Below are positions 19,766 to 31,195 of a stretch of 64,000 bases of DNA, piece after piece (position 1 is the stretch's first letter; each line of letters opens with the position of its first letter). The notes beneath the pieces were generated by a model. It did not search any database. It had not been told where the DNA came from and saw only the letters and a program-made list of their open reading frames with translations. Position numbers and translations under genes: made by a program. Origin of the DNA: Enchytraeus crypticus (lineage: Eukaryota; Annelida; Clitellata; Enchytraeida; Enchytraeidae); NCBI GenBank assembly GCA_905160935.1, contig CAJHZI010000804.1, forward strand, positions 177,501 through 241,500, read 5' to 3'.

Positions 19766-20070
19766 AAGGCTTAGCACTATATGGAGATATCGCAGGAAAT
19801 TGCAAAAATTATTATGCAGAAAATTAACTTTACAATAAATTAAATTAAGTATAGGTTTACTCGATATTCGTAGTCATGCAATTGCCCGTTAAATTACTGA
19901 AACGGTTTGTTTGGAGAGCTGCTGTTAGAGTTTCCTAAGAAAAGTAAAATTAAATTAATACTAAAGATAATAAGCCTGTGTTTACTATTAAATAGAAAAT
20001 TGATTATACAATATTGAAAATTCCAAAGAAAACCACTCAAGCTCTCTTTAACAAACATTTTATATTAATA
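19766..20070. other. AT-rich spacer
   Basis: Nothing recognised. Confidence 0.4.
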
Positions 20071-20302
20071 TGATCATCATCATCATCTTCCCTTAAATCC
20101 CAGTTTAACCAGACTCGGGATATGAATAGACTTATCCATTCGTTTAAGCTTCTGTAGCCATTTCTGGAGCCTAGGCGCTCTCCAACCCGAATGCCCTTTC
20201 TGACGTTGGTTTGGATCTAGTTTTTATGTCGCCTTCTACGACACGTGCATATTTACACGGTTGGTCTATTCTTCAAGCAACCTGGACACAACACGGAGAA
20301 AA
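20071..20302 (+). repeat. Repeat I
   Basis: (ATC)n, CTTCCCTTAAATCCCAGTTT, GCCTAGGCGCTCTCCAACCC, CTTTCTGACGTTGG, CCTTCTACGACACGTGC and GGACACAACACGG, with a deletion in the left third. Confidence 0.85.
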
Positions 20303-20415
20303 CAGTTTATATTAATATATCAGTTGAAATTGCATTACTGATATTATTCGAAATTAAACGATGAAATTATTGTAGAACTAATATTTCAACAATGTCCGGC
20401 ATACTGAAAAACTGC

Positions 20416-20550
20416 AAAGCCGACGTTAACGTCAGTTTCACCTCTCTAAATCGCTATCAGTGACGGGAGAGCCCAGGATTTGAACCCCGCATATGCTGTT
20501 CCTCCATCGGAAAACTTACCAGCATCGACAATGGCCCCAATCAGTGGCAA
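20416..20550 (-). repeat. SINE-A, diverged
   Basis: GACGTTAACGTCAGTTTCAC, GCCCAGGATTTGAACC and CAATGGCCCCAATCAG. It lies in the likely 3' flank of the GPCR gene. Confidence 0.8.
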
Positions 20551-20922
20551 TTCCTTCAAAAAACTGAGGAGAAAGCGGGAGAGGTATCGAATGAAGTTGG
20601 ATTTTATAGTCTTTGAATTCTAGAGCAAGCTTATTACTGCAAGTACAAGTTTTGATGCTGATATATCAAAAAGTCTGGTCATAACTGATTCAATGGACTT
20701 ATGATTAGTCTACAGACCTCAAGCAAGCGAGTGCTTGGTTCGAATCACAACTAAATCTTAACAGCCTCTTGAAAGTGGTTGGCACCACACAATGATTTAA
20801 TCTCATCAAAGTAGACAAAGCTAATTGGCGTGTTGTGAAACATCTAAAGCTACTGAAATGTATTCATTAAATTTACAACTCAGTGATCTGGTAGGAAGAA
20901 GTTGGAGCTTTTAACCACTATT
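20551..20922 (-). other. Probable 3' untranslated or flanking region of the GPCR gene
   Basis: No further coding sequence. A minus-strand ATTAAA lies near 20797, but no canonical AATAAA was found. A weak B-box-like GGTTCGAATCAC on the plus strand at about 20738 hints at another decayed tRNA-like repeat. Confidence 0.35.
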
Positions 20923-21805
20923 CTACTCAGCTATCGTTTTCAATTCCTGCCCCACTGCGATGAACTCGCCACCGATGCTTGCTCCATTTCGGCACAATGG
21001 TCTGGTAATAAATATATGAATAAACGTTTGTCGAAACTGTTTGCTCATTGAACAGTAAAGTATAAAGTTGATACCGTTATTTACAAGCGCTAGTAGATCT
21101 ATAAAGTCACCCAGTGGATTGTAGATCTGAAGAACAAAGTCATCGTTCAGAACACCGCTGAGTAAATTCAGAATTCCCTGGGGAAATTCCGTTATCAGAA
21201 AGAGCGTTACCACTACCAGCAACATCCGAGTTGTTCGATTTGTTTTTCTATTTCTCGAATTACCCTGAACGTCACGATCTCTAGGCTTGCAACTCTTTGC
21301 CCGCAGATTTTGTCGCCTCTGTTCTGCCTCTTTCATAGTCCTAACCAGTAAAATACTTAGTATGGTCAGTCCAATGCACGGAACTAGCTTAACCAGGATC
21401 GCCTGAATCCAAAAGTTGAAGATCTTTAGGGCGACTTGTGCGTCAGTGTCTGTCCGGAACTCAAGATTCCACGTGACTAAAAGATCATCCTGTCTTAGAC
21501 TAGCGCTATCCACTGGTTCATCCTCATAGTCTTCACCGAGTATACCACTGTCAGAATCTCGATGAGCGCTGATCGATGTTGACGTATCGTCTTGAAGATG
21601 TTTCCAACGTTGGAAGCTCAGACTCTGGTTGATCTTTGGATGAAGATCTAAAGATGGCGGCCAGGGTTGGGAACGAGTGGTGTAGGTGACGAAGTTGGGA
21701 ATGCAGAAGATGAGTGTGACGAGATTGACGAGGAAGATGGAGAGTTTGGCTCGAGGCAGACTACACCATTCCACGCCGTGACGTGGGTACTTGACGAACA
21801 GGTAT
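20923..21805 (-). CDS. Peptide GPCR (DMSR/FMRFamide-receptor-like), last coding exon
   Basis: Residues 149-442 of a rhodopsin-class receptor for an RFamide/myosuppressin-type peptide. After the acceptor (minus-strand TTTCAG at 21806-21811) the frame completes an Arg codon and reads YLFVKYPRHGVEWC. Then come TM4 (about 170-191), an unusually long second extracellular loop of about 88 residues with a sequon (NQS) and an acidic stretch (DSDSGILGEDYEDEPVD), TM5 (280-303), a basic third intracellular loop (KTNRTTR), and TM6 (343-365) with the family hallmark TEFPQGIL. TM7 (380-404) carries NGINFILYC in place of NPxxY, and KQFRQTF forms helix 8. The stop TAG is at 20923-20925. TEFPQGIL plus xxNxINFILYC is typical of DMSR-type receptors. 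The ligand cannot be deduced from sequence. Confidence 0.88.
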
Positions 21806-22129
21806 CTGAAAGTAGCAATATACTCCCTGAATGACTCCAACTGATTAAAATTAAAAATAATTAAAATAACTTTATTTGATGATTAATTCTCTAAATAATA
21901 AGATGATGCGTCACAAAACGTAAATTACTCATATTTGAGTTCATTTAGAAATGATATGCTATGCTTGATATAAATCTATGGTAGTGGCTGGCATTAATGT
22001 CTATTTAAAAAGTTATTGAAAACACCTCAATAAATGGGAAAACTGTACATTTTAAATTGCAAATTTTTCAGATTAGCTCCAGATGAGTGTTACGGGAGAC
22101 GTCTTATAATTATAATTATAATCATAGTA

Positions 22130-22340
22130 ATAGCTTTTTAACCTCCATTTCCTCATCCAAGGATGATGTCAGGGACGTCCCCACAGCACATATCACTACC
22201 GATCAATTCACCCAAATCAATCTGCAAAAGAAATGTGCTGAGGAGAAGTAAGGTCCTAAACGAAAGCCGGTCTGGTTATAAAAATGGTCAGGGTAGATCG
22301 ATTAAATCTAAGGTGGGTAAAGGTGAGGTCCTATTTACTC
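22130..22340 (-). mobile_element. LINE-C 3' UTR fragment
   Basis: The minus strand runs from just past the LINE stop (CCCACCTTAGAT) through CCAGACCGGC and AGCACATTTCTTTTGCAG to GGACGTCCCTGACATCATCC, GAGGAAATGGAGGTTAAA and a TTATAAT tail. It is co-linear with 25763-25979. Confidence 0.85.
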
Positions 22341-23220
22341 TTAATTCATGAGCTTGTGTAATACATATTTGTTCAAATAACTATGAAGAATTAAAATTTC
22401 TTTTAACTATTTCAACAGAATTCAACAATAAAACAGAGTAGGCTACATTATGATATGCTTGTATGTTAATGACAACATGGAATACTATCGTGTCAAATTC
22501 CTGACGAGAAAAAACAAAAATATGAAACTCCGCAAATGCCAACTCAAACAAAAAGACATAAAATTGTTTAAACGATGACTCTCTGTATGCACATCTACGT
22601 GAATCAATGTCCAAATTACAAAAAGTCGATAATGACTCTTTGTAACGCATTTCTCAAATAGCGCAAAAACTTACTTCTGTTACCATTTCTACATAGAAAT
22701 TTGCCGTTCATTTGTGACCTATTTACTCTCAATTCAATTCCTTTATTCTCATTAATATTTGAACACAAGTCGTACCGTACGAGATTTTAAGTCAAGATTG
22801 TCGAGATTATACAAGTAGAAAACTGTACCGCAAGCACTATTAGTTTATTCATAAGATTGTTAAAGAATAACAACAGCAAAGATTCTTTCATTCATGTTAG
22901 AATTCTACTCGGATTAAGACTTGGATAAATATAGAATGTAGAAGCTTCAATTCCTCAAAATCGTAGGCGAGCAGAAACGAAATGGGACTTTATCTTCAAA
23001 AGCTTTAGATTAGTGTCCTATTTCTTCGTTCTATGAGATTTTAACTCTTTCAGAAACTCCTAACATTACTTCGTTTTTGTTTCATTTAATGCAGTCACTG
23101 ACACAAATTAATATATTGTATATTTTTAACAAGCTAATTTGCCAATTAAAATGAATAATTAGACTGTCAAGGTAGGAGTAGAGATAATACTAATTATTAC
23201 AATATACTCCACAATGACCT
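22341..23220. other. Intronic spacer
   Basis: At 22733-22790 an AATTCAATTCCTTTATTCTC ... ACAAGTCGTAC segment may be a LINE tail. Otherwise nothing. Confidence 0.35.
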
Positions 23221-24190
23221 TTGTACTTTACTAGCACAGGGCAAGTTTCTCACCCTGCAGGCCTATTGTTCCGTGCCTGGGTCTGTGGCTGGAGTGAACA
23301 CGAGGGTTGGGACTTAGAGAGTTGGCCGCAAGCGAGGAGCTTGGATTTTATTTTGTTGATAAACTTTAGTTTTAGGATTTAAGATAAATCTTATTAGACG
23401 TTATATTTTCCGCTAGTGACTATTTTATTACAGTGTACCTTTGGTTTGACTAGGTATCGATCCACATGAGACAGTAAGGTTATATCGGATTGTATGTTAA
23501 GAAAGGCCTAGGAAGTGTTCGACTCATTTAGAGGGGAAAGTCCTATGAATAGGTAACCCCTGAGTGGTGTTTATTGTGGTTTATTAGAAACTGCCAGTGA
23601 AGATAACAGGACGTTAAACGGCCATAGGGAACTGAGGGTTCTAGGGTCGTGCGTTGCTGATAGTTACTTCGAGAAGGTCCGAAGTTGAGTTGGGTATTTT
23701 GAACTCAAGGAAGTTGTGATAGACTTGTGTCATTACATTAAGAGAGGATTAGGGTTTGATGCTGTAGTCATTAGGTATATTTTTATGGAAGAAGTGAGGA
23801 CGTTGAATAGGAACTAGTTTGCCTTTATGTTCTGATGAGAAAGTATTTGGTGACAAGTGTTGCGATTTCTCTATAACTAAGTACTTCTCAACCTGTTTAT
23901 AGTCTGGTATTTAATTAGTAGTATTTTCGGTTCTTGCATTTTAGTCTGTATATTATTAAGTTATTTTCAACTCTATTATTAATATTTGATTATTAGATTC
24001 AATTCCGTTATTTGTCATATAAGGACAAGTTTCAGTTTCTTGTAATATATTATTTTGTTATATTGTGTTTGAGTAAAATAAAATATAATTGAAGTGAACT
24101 AATTACACTTCATTTATAATACATTACCTATGTGTCTGTTATAATTTAACTGTAATTAGAAATTACAAATGGAAAGTAGTTATCTACTAT
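23221..24190. other. Unassigned segment with LTR-like texture
   Basis: More GC-rich and more G-biased than the surroundings for about 500 bp, then T-rich, with AATAAAATATAAT at about 24077. Composition and a late poly-A signal recall a solo LTR. I find no second copy, no clear TG/CA ends and no target duplication, so the identity is open. Confidence 0.3.
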
Positions 24191-24415
24191 TACAGATCAT
24201 TAACTTTAAGTTTAGAGTTTTAGAATTTATGAACCTGGTCCAGGCTAGGGTTCACCCTTAGAACCCTTCCCTGACATAGACCATCATTATTATGTCGGGA
24301 ATTGATAATATCTTTATAGGTGTAAGTCAAAAACCTTTCATCTGAGATCATTCATATGCATAAAAGTATCTAGTTATTAAAATTTTTCATTACATTATGT
24401 AAATACCAACATCGC

Positions 24416-24558
24416 CACTGGCTGGAGTCAGTGGCGATGTCGGTAAGATATTCGACCGCGTATCAATATCTGCGGGGCTCAAATCCTGGGCTCTCCCGTC
24501 ACTGACATCGCTTTCGAGTGAGGAAACTGAAGTTAACATTAGTTTTTTTAGCTTTCAC
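24416..24558 (+). repeat. SINE-A with snapback 5' end
   Basis: Complete head, body and AGCTTT tail. CATCGCCACTG (24410-24420) faces CAGTGGCGATG (24429-24439), an inverted copy of its own 5' end. Confidence 0.88.
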
Positions 24559-25040
24559 TTTTTAGAAATACTGAATAATAACACTGTGTCATAAAAATTA
24601 ATATCATGTACTTATAACTTCCCAATACTAAAGTGTTTATGCACAAATTATACTCATGTCTGATTAGACAATATCATGTTGCGAATATCGAATGGATTTA
24701 CGCTAAAATTATTCGTTCATCGTCACCACTTATGGAACAAAAGTTTTCCAAAATTAGAAACTATCGAAAAGCCACACCCACTTGAAATCAAATTATTTTA
24801 TAAGTTGGTTTTGTTTAACTCTGGCTCTGACAAGTATTGTAAGAGGCGATAATCGAATTGTAAGGATGAACCGAAACTGGATTCCTTGGACACGTGAGGC
24901 GGGATTTGTCATAATACTGGAATGAACACGTCCGCCATGTCTGAAGCTCCACATAGGCTGGATGAGTCCCATGATTTTGTGAATTAGTCAAACATTGTGA
25001 AATTTCACGGTGAGACGATAGTATTCCATAACTTAAATTA
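24559..25040. other. Intronic spacer
   Basis: Nothing recognised. Confidence 0.4.
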
Positions 25041-25059
25041 TAGAAAATTTAGCACTAAA

Positions 25060-25171
25060 TTATATATAATTATATAATTATTAATTAATAATAATTATAT
25101 AATAATAATATATAATTATTAATTAATAATAATTATATAATAATAATGTTAATAACTGTATTGTAATAATT

Positions 25172-25203
<32 letters not shown>

Positions 25204-25247
25204 AAGGTTTAACGTTCGTTTCCTCATACAAGGATGATGTCAGGGAC
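25060..25247 (-). repeat. (TAATTA)-rich tract and LINE-C tail fragment
   Basis: A duplicated TAATTATTAATTAATAATAA stretch (25068-25145) precedes (AAT)n, AAAGGTTTAACGTTCGTTTC and GATGATGTCAGGGACGTC. Only the 3' module of LINE-C is present. Confidence 0.85.
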
Positions 25248-25471
25248 GTCATTGTATTAATAAATTAAATAATAATAGTGCTATATTAAGCAGTATATAA
25301 TAATAATGTTAATAAGTTCATAACATTAAATAAATTATTATAGTGTTCATAATTTATAAGAGTAAATATTTCGTTGTTTATTTTAAATTCTTTCAAATTC
25401 GTTAAAACTACGAGAGTATCAAGTACATTATCGATTTGAAAGTAAAAATAAGAAGTAAAAGAAAAAATAAA

Positions 25472-25662
25472 TCTTAGGTGTAGCTTAGTGGATAGAGCTG
25501 ACGGTAATGTCGTAAAATTTAATTTCCTGACACTATGATGAACAAAACTCTTGTAGATTCAATTTCAGTGCGAGCGGACCAGACAGCGAAATCTCGAATA
25601 TTTGCAGAATCAGTACCATTATATTTGTGATTGCCTAATGATTTAAGCGGGTGGAAGTAAAA
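25472..25662 (+). repeat. tRNA-like repeat related to SINE-D
   Basis: TAGCTTAGTGGATAGAGCTG serves as an A-box region, with AGATTCAATTTC as a decayed B-box. GCGAAATCTCGAATATT and GATTGCCTAATGATTTAAGC follow, in the order seen in SINE-D. Confidence 0.6.
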
Positions 25663-25760
25663 TCAATCAATCAATCACTCAATCACTCAATCAATCAATA
25701 AATCACTCAATCAATCAATTAATCAATCAATCAATCAGTCTATCAATCGATCGATCGATC

Positions 25761-25762
<2 letters not shown>
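25663..25762. repeat. (AATC)n microsatellite
   Basis: AATCAATC units with ACTC and GATC variants. Confidence 0.9.
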
Positions 25763-25799
<37 letters not shown>

Positions 25800-26265
25800 G
25801 GTTTAACGTCCGTTTCCTCATACAAGGATGATGTCAGGGACGTCCCCCCATCACATGTCACTACAAATCGATTCACCTCAAACGATCTGAAAAAACATGT
25901 GCTGAAGAGAAATAAAAGATCCTAAACAGTGCCGGTCCGGTGATAAAAAAAACAGTCAGGCAAGATGAAATAAAATCTATGGTGGGAAGGGAAGTGTTTT
26001 CAACTTACAACGGAAAGTGGAAGTAGTAGAACATGGGCGAAGATCAGGAGGTAGAGAGTTCCAAACAGTAGGAGCGGAGAAAGAAAATGAACGTCTACCT
26101 AACGAAGTGAGAATATTAGGAATTTTGAGCAGTTTGGTATCGGAAGAACGAAGCTTACGAGAAGGTTGATATTGGATTAGGAGATCAAAAAGGTAAGGTT
26201 TACCAAAAAGGAGTGTTTTGAAAGTTAAAAGAGCAATTTTTATACTAAATTCATTTAACTACAGT
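25763..26265 (-). mobile_element. LINE-C, 5'-truncated copy with RT C-terminus
   Basis: On the minus strand an open frame of 92 codons (26252 to stop TAG at 25977-25979) reads ALLTFKTLLFGKPYLFDLL, YQPSRKLRSSDTKLL and RRSFSFSAPTVWNSLPPDLR. This is the standard C-terminal segment of CR1/L2-group reverse transcriptases. About 120 bp of 3' UTR leads to GACGTCCCTGACATCATCC, GAGGAAACGGACGTTAAACC and (ATT)n. The absence of stops in the readable part suggests moderate age. This copy links the tail module to a protein-coding LINE. Confidence 0.9.
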
Positions 26266-26281
26266 CAAATTCTTTTAACTA

Positions 26282-26515
26282 CATCAATCAATCAATCAAT
26301 CAATTAATCAAGCAATCAATTAATCAATCAAACAAACAATCATTCAATCAATCAATAAGAATTTAACGTTCGGTTTCTCGTCATAATGCAATGTCAGGGA
26401 CGTCTCTTGCAGACTCTACACACACTGGCCCAGTGAGTAGGTTTCTACTAAAGGAGCGAAGACTACAAGAGGGTTGATATCTTGCTAAAGATAGATATGA
26501 TGGTCTACCATAATT
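26282..26515 (-). mobile_element. LINE-B, 3' end
   Basis: The minus strand has ATATCAACCCTCTTGTAGTC (equivalent to YQPS.RKLR in LINE-C), then jumps to a UTR with GTCTGCAAGAGACGTCCC. It ends TGACATTGCATTATGACGAG, AACGTTAAATTCTTATTG and (ATTG)n. An internal deletion removed the AP.VWNSLP part. Confidence 0.78.
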
Positions 26516-27619
26516 GATATAATTGATTGATGTCATTTTCAGTATTCAGTATATATTTACCATAATTAATTTAATTGATATCATTATTCAGAATATATTT
26601 ACTATAACTGATACAATTGGAACTGATTAATATCAGTCTTCAAAATATATATATCTTTATTACGCCACTTGGGCAAACAGAACACAGATATAACACAAAC
26701 AATGACACAATTTGCAACAACCTGAGAATATAAAAGCGGAAACAGTAGCATGCTTTATGAGAACATGAAAAGAACACAAAAGCATACTATAGACGAGACT
26801 TGGGATACTAGAGAAAATGTTGGGATGCTATTCCTTTGAGAGCTTCGCATATCTTTTAGCTCAAAGTTTATCTCGTAAACAAATGTAAACGAATCATGAT
26901 TTTTTAAATAGAAAGAAGAAAAGATTTAACTAATGTGCTTTTTAAATCTCACATGTAATAATTAATATTATTGGATTTGAACAATATGCCTAAGTGAAAA
27001 TGTGAAAAATACACTCTACGCAATTTGCTGCAGGTTTGATTTTCATAGTCAATATATCAGTCAATATGTTATTTTTATTTACCTAGCTTGCTATTTAAAG
27101 TGTCGAAACGGTACAAAATAATCTGAAACCACCGAAAATATAGAAAGAAATTTAAAGATCCGGTCAGTAAAATATCCCATCTCGGAATCTAGGGGAACAC
27201 GTCAATGGAAAATCAACTCCAGTTTAAGTGGATTCTTCTGATTGAGAGTTGGGATTGCTGAGTAGACGGAGCGAGTCCTAAGGATTCCTTCAGATGTTGC
27301 TCAGTGGTCACGTGATGCGGGATCCCACTAGCCGAGTCCGTACATTGATCCGGAAAATCCGGTTGCGGTTATTGAGAATGTATTTGAGAATTGGTATCGG
27401 GAAATCGACTGAGAATAGAAAGTTTGTAGCGCAGAGTCTGGCCTAGTTTTGTCAAGCGTCACGAAAGCTTTGATACTTTTATTCAGATTTCAAGTCAACA
27501 TAATTTTGAAAGTAAACATCACAGTGAATCGATTAGCAAATATATTTGCAATTTTTTAATTTTTTAAGGATTTTAAAAATTTAGACCCAGATTTCACAGA
27601 TTTTACTTTGAAGATATAA
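26516..27619. other. Intronic spacer, nothing recognised
   Basis: No repeat family or domain seen. The A+T content is ordinary for the window. Confidence 0.4.
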
Positions 27620-27904
27620 ATGGAACTATTACGTAATGAAATGGGAAGAGAATTACCAGGCACGACTTGTTGTTTTAAAGTAAGGCGGTTTAATAAAGGA
27701 GGCAAAAGAATTAGTAGGCCTACAGCCATGAACAGAGATGTTTTTGAATTTGAAAGGTATCTAACGCTTGATCAGTCTGTCGTATTGAATACACCTCATA
27801 GGATATCAAGTGAAGATTTGTATGCCATGGGCCTACTCGACAATATTAAGATATGGATGGATGGATGGATAGATGGATGTATGGATGGATGGATTGATGG
27901 ATGA
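27620..27904 (+). CDS. Small unassigned ORF running into a microsatellite
   Basis: Starts at an ATG and reads 74 residues of ordinary composition (for example [18 protein letters not shown] and [16 protein letters not shown]) before entering GGAT repeats that translate as MDGW. I recognise no family. The last unique bases (TATGCCATGGGCCTAC) loosely resemble the head of repeat F on the minus strand, so the ORF may be repeat-derived. It is antisense to the host GPCR intron. Confidence 0.2.
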   Translation: MELLRNEMGRELPGTTCCFKVRRFNKGGKRISRPTAMNRDVFEFERYLTLDQSVVLNTPHRISSEDLYAMGLLDNIKIWMDGWIDGCMDGWIDG

Positions 27905-28304
27905 AGGGATGGATATATGGATGGATGGATGGATATATGGATGAATGGATGAATGAATGGATATATGGATGGATGCATATATGGATAGAAGGATGGGTGG
28001 GTGGATAGATGGATGGATATACGGATGGATGGATGGATAGATGGATGGATGTAAATAAGGATGGATGGATAGATGGATAGATTGATGGATGGATATCTGG
28101 ATGGATGGATTGATAGATGAATATATGGATGAATGGATGGATATATGGATGGCTGGATATATGGATGAATGGATGGATGGATGGATGGATATATAGACGG
28201 ATGGATGGATGGATGGACGGATGGACGGACGGATAGAATGGGACAGACAGACAGGCAGACAGGCACGCAGACAGACAGGCAGATGATTAGACAGACAGAC
28301 AGAG

Positions 28305-28342
<38 letters not shown>
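27850..28342. repeat. (GGAT)n, (ACAG)n and (AG)n compound microsatellite
   Basis: About 370 bp of GGAT/AGAT/TATG units, then GACA/GGCA, then AG. Frames of MDGW and HPSI type on the two strands are artefacts. Confidence 0.95.
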
Positions 28343-28343
<1 letters not shown>

Positions 28344-29582
28344 ACAGTTAGTCAAATTTTATAAACTTTAGATCGAAGTGTCTGGACACTTTAACCATAT
28401 AATTATTCTTTAATCTTTAAAAGATTCGCTTTGTAGAATCTGTTGTACATTTTCCACCAGCCAAAGAATATTCAGTAAATCTCAAGAAGTCCGATTTCTT
28501 TTCTTTAGAATGTACTGTAACTAAGTTCATTTGTGTTGAAGAGCATTTTGTTGAACCTTCACTCTTGGCATCAGAGAAACGTGCGAGGATTTTCTATGTT
28601 TAAAATGCAGAACGCAAAGACTTCGTTGACGTTTTTTGAATAAACTGTATTTGACCCTCCACACGCGTAATGTAATACAGTATGAATGAATTACTTACAA
28701 GCATATGCATGCACAATAGATAAATTTATATTTTGCATTATTTTTGTTAATTTTTGTTTTAAATATTGCGTTCTCAGAACCAACATGGTAATTTTTATGA
28801 CCATGTATCAGAGTCTCCGGCTTCTGTGTTTCTATTATTTCATTGTGATTTTCATAAGAATAAAATATACTCCATTTGTAAAATGTATTCGATTGAACAT
28901 ACATAAATACCGTTTTTAGTTGAATAATATATTAATTTCTGCTTTTCACTTTATAAATTAACCAGATAAGTAGTGCTCCACTAATAATCTGCATGTAGTA
29001 AATTTCTCTTAAGTACTCAGAATGACGAAATCATTGACTGCGAATGACAAAATTTATCATTAGATTAAATCTGTCTGGCACCACCAGAAGAAAAACACCA
29101 ATACCACCATTTAATTGAGATTATTCTGATTATAATTATTTTTATTTATTTTATGCTGGTTAGTTAATTAATTCAGTTAACTTCAATATTCAAAGCAATG
29201 AGAAGTTTTTGAGAACCAGTAATATTTTACTCAAATAAAAGCAAAAATTAAGGCCGAAAGATTTATTTGACTTGAAGCAAAAGCAAAAGCCAAAATAATT
29301 TTGTAGTTGAAGAAGACCGGTCAGGGCTTTTTTATTGAAGTGTGAACTGAGAAGTGAGGACATTACTGTAATTGCTCGGAAATGAAACTGTGGATTCTCA
29401 ACTTTTCTCATATATTGATTTATTTAGCATTATATGTAGAACATAGTACCCTATCAACTCAGACTAATTTATCTCGAAAATAATTATAGAATTAGCTCAT
29501 TTCGAGTTTTGAAACATTAGTTGCAAAAATTGTTTAGATAAATCAGCTTTAATGAATGTTTCAGTTCCTCTATATATGCACG
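28343..29582. other. Intronic spacer, nothing recognised
   Basis: Small frames at 28686-28919 and 29190-29411 have no identifiable domain. Confidence 0.4.
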
Positions 29583-29676
29583 TTGTAGTGTGTTTAATGT
29601 CAAGGTTCAGAAGATGCTTCTCTTCAAGACGACTCGACACACACGAGCTACCGTCGCAAATATTAATGTAACAGTA
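29583..29676 (-). repeat. Repeat E
   Basis: GTTGTAGTGTGTTTAATGTC, AAGGTTCAGAAG, CTTCAAGACGACTCGACAC and GAGCTACCGTCGCAAATATT. Confidence 0.85.
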
Positions 29677-30320
29677 GAAAATGCTACTTTAGTAACAAAT
29701 GTTACTCAATGTTACTAACTATATATCTTACTAACATTAAAGTGTTACTGACATTATATATGTGAAGTGTTCGCTTGATGTTATTGATAGATACACATGT
29801 AGCTCTTACATAGAAGTGTTTTAACGATCGAATATTAAAATAAATTAGTAATGTGCTGATTGCTGTAGGCATAGTGTTCTGCTTTTGTAACATAATTTTT
29901 CAACTAGGAATCCGTCAATAATTATTTCTGAACATATTGTTTAAGTTAAGACTTGAAAATGTAATTTATGAATCATGTAAATAAATGGAAAGTTTCTAAG
30001 AGAAGCTGAGTACTGGCTTAAGCAATCTTGTAATGAGGTTATTTTAAATCATAATTTATTTTTCAAGGTAAAAAACGAAAACGATCGTTTATAAAGGTAT
30101 ATTTTAGAGCATTTTATAAAGTAATTTTCGACAAATTAATTTTTATTTATTTTTTCAAATACTCCTAGAAAGAATTGTATAAGCGGTGTATATCAGAAGT
30201 ATTCTTAAAATACTTGTTAAAAGGTGTTTGAAAGTCACTTGAAAGCTAGTATAAGAAATAGAGAGAAAATGTGATAGATAATTGCTCAGAATAAAAAAGT
30301 GAGAATGAGCGAAATAAATA
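29677..30320. other. Intronic spacer
   Basis: Short GTTACT-type repetition near 29685-29760. Otherwise nothing. Confidence 0.4.
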
Positions 30321-30324
30321 GCGA

Positions 30325-30333
30325 GATAGATAC

Positions 30334-30386
<53 letters not shown>

Positions 30387-30403
30387 TAGAGAGAGAGAGA
30401 TGT
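30325..30403. repeat. (AG)n with GATA interruptions
   Basis: AGAGAG tract with periodic GATAGA. Confidence 0.9.
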
Positions 30404-30440
30404 AAAAGTGTAATAAAATGCCTGTGTGAATTTTGATTGT

Positions 30441-30668
30441 CTTAATGGCGTAGTGGAAACGTTGTGAAGGTTTAAATGACAGATCCTGAGGTGAATTGAA
30501 CTCTCGCGGGTTCGATACCGGGCCACACGGATGTGAGAGTAAAATCTGGGATAGTCACTGGACTGGCTATACGGAAAGTGAAACAAATTACCTAATGGTT
30601 TAAACATGTGATATTAAAAGTGATAGATTTCAACACGGTTTATCATTTCACTATAGTTAGTGTGTTTA
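30441..30668 (+). repeat. SINE-D, full-length
   Basis: CTTAATGGCGTAGTGGAAACG head, CGGGTTCGATACCGG B-box, AGAGTAAAATCTGGGATAG and TTATCATTTCACTATAG. Confidence 0.85.
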
Positions 30669-30769
30669 CTTTATATTTACTGTGTCACAGGACGGTGAAA
30701 GCATAAATAGAAAATATCGAAGGGAATGAAATAAATAATTACAGAAAATAAGAGAGAGACAAACCTCAG

Positions 30770-31195
30770 CCAGACAAGCAGACATACAGACAGACCGACG
30801 GACAAACAGAGGAGAGAGACTGACTGATTGACAGACAAACTAATTGACTGACAGACTGACTGCCTGACTGACTGACAGACTGATTTCCTGACTTACTAAC
30901 TGCCTGACTGCATGACTGCCTGACTGACTGCCTGACCAACTGACTGAAGACTGACAGACTGACTGACTGAATGTCTGACTGACAGACTGACTTACTGACT
31001 TACTGACTGCCTGACTGCCTGACTGACTGACTGTCTGACTGACTGACTGAATGACTGATTTCTTGACTGACTGACTGACTGACTACCTGACTGACTGACT
31101 GACTGACTAACTGACTGACTGACTGCCTGACTGCCTGATTGACTGAGTGATTGACTGACTGACTGAGTGACTAAGAGGTAGACATAAACAGACAG
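30770..31195. repeat. (ACTG)n microsatellite, about 350 bp
   Basis: GACAGACA at the left passes into ACTGACTG with CCTG and ATTG variants. Confidence 0.95.

Noticed and set aside
23221-24300. Full LTR retrotransposon
   Set aside because: No second LTR, no gag or pol, no convincing TG/CA boundaries, and no clear primer-binding site. Left as unassigned.
27796-28266. HPSI-repeat ORF
   Set aside because: Translation of (GGAT)n.
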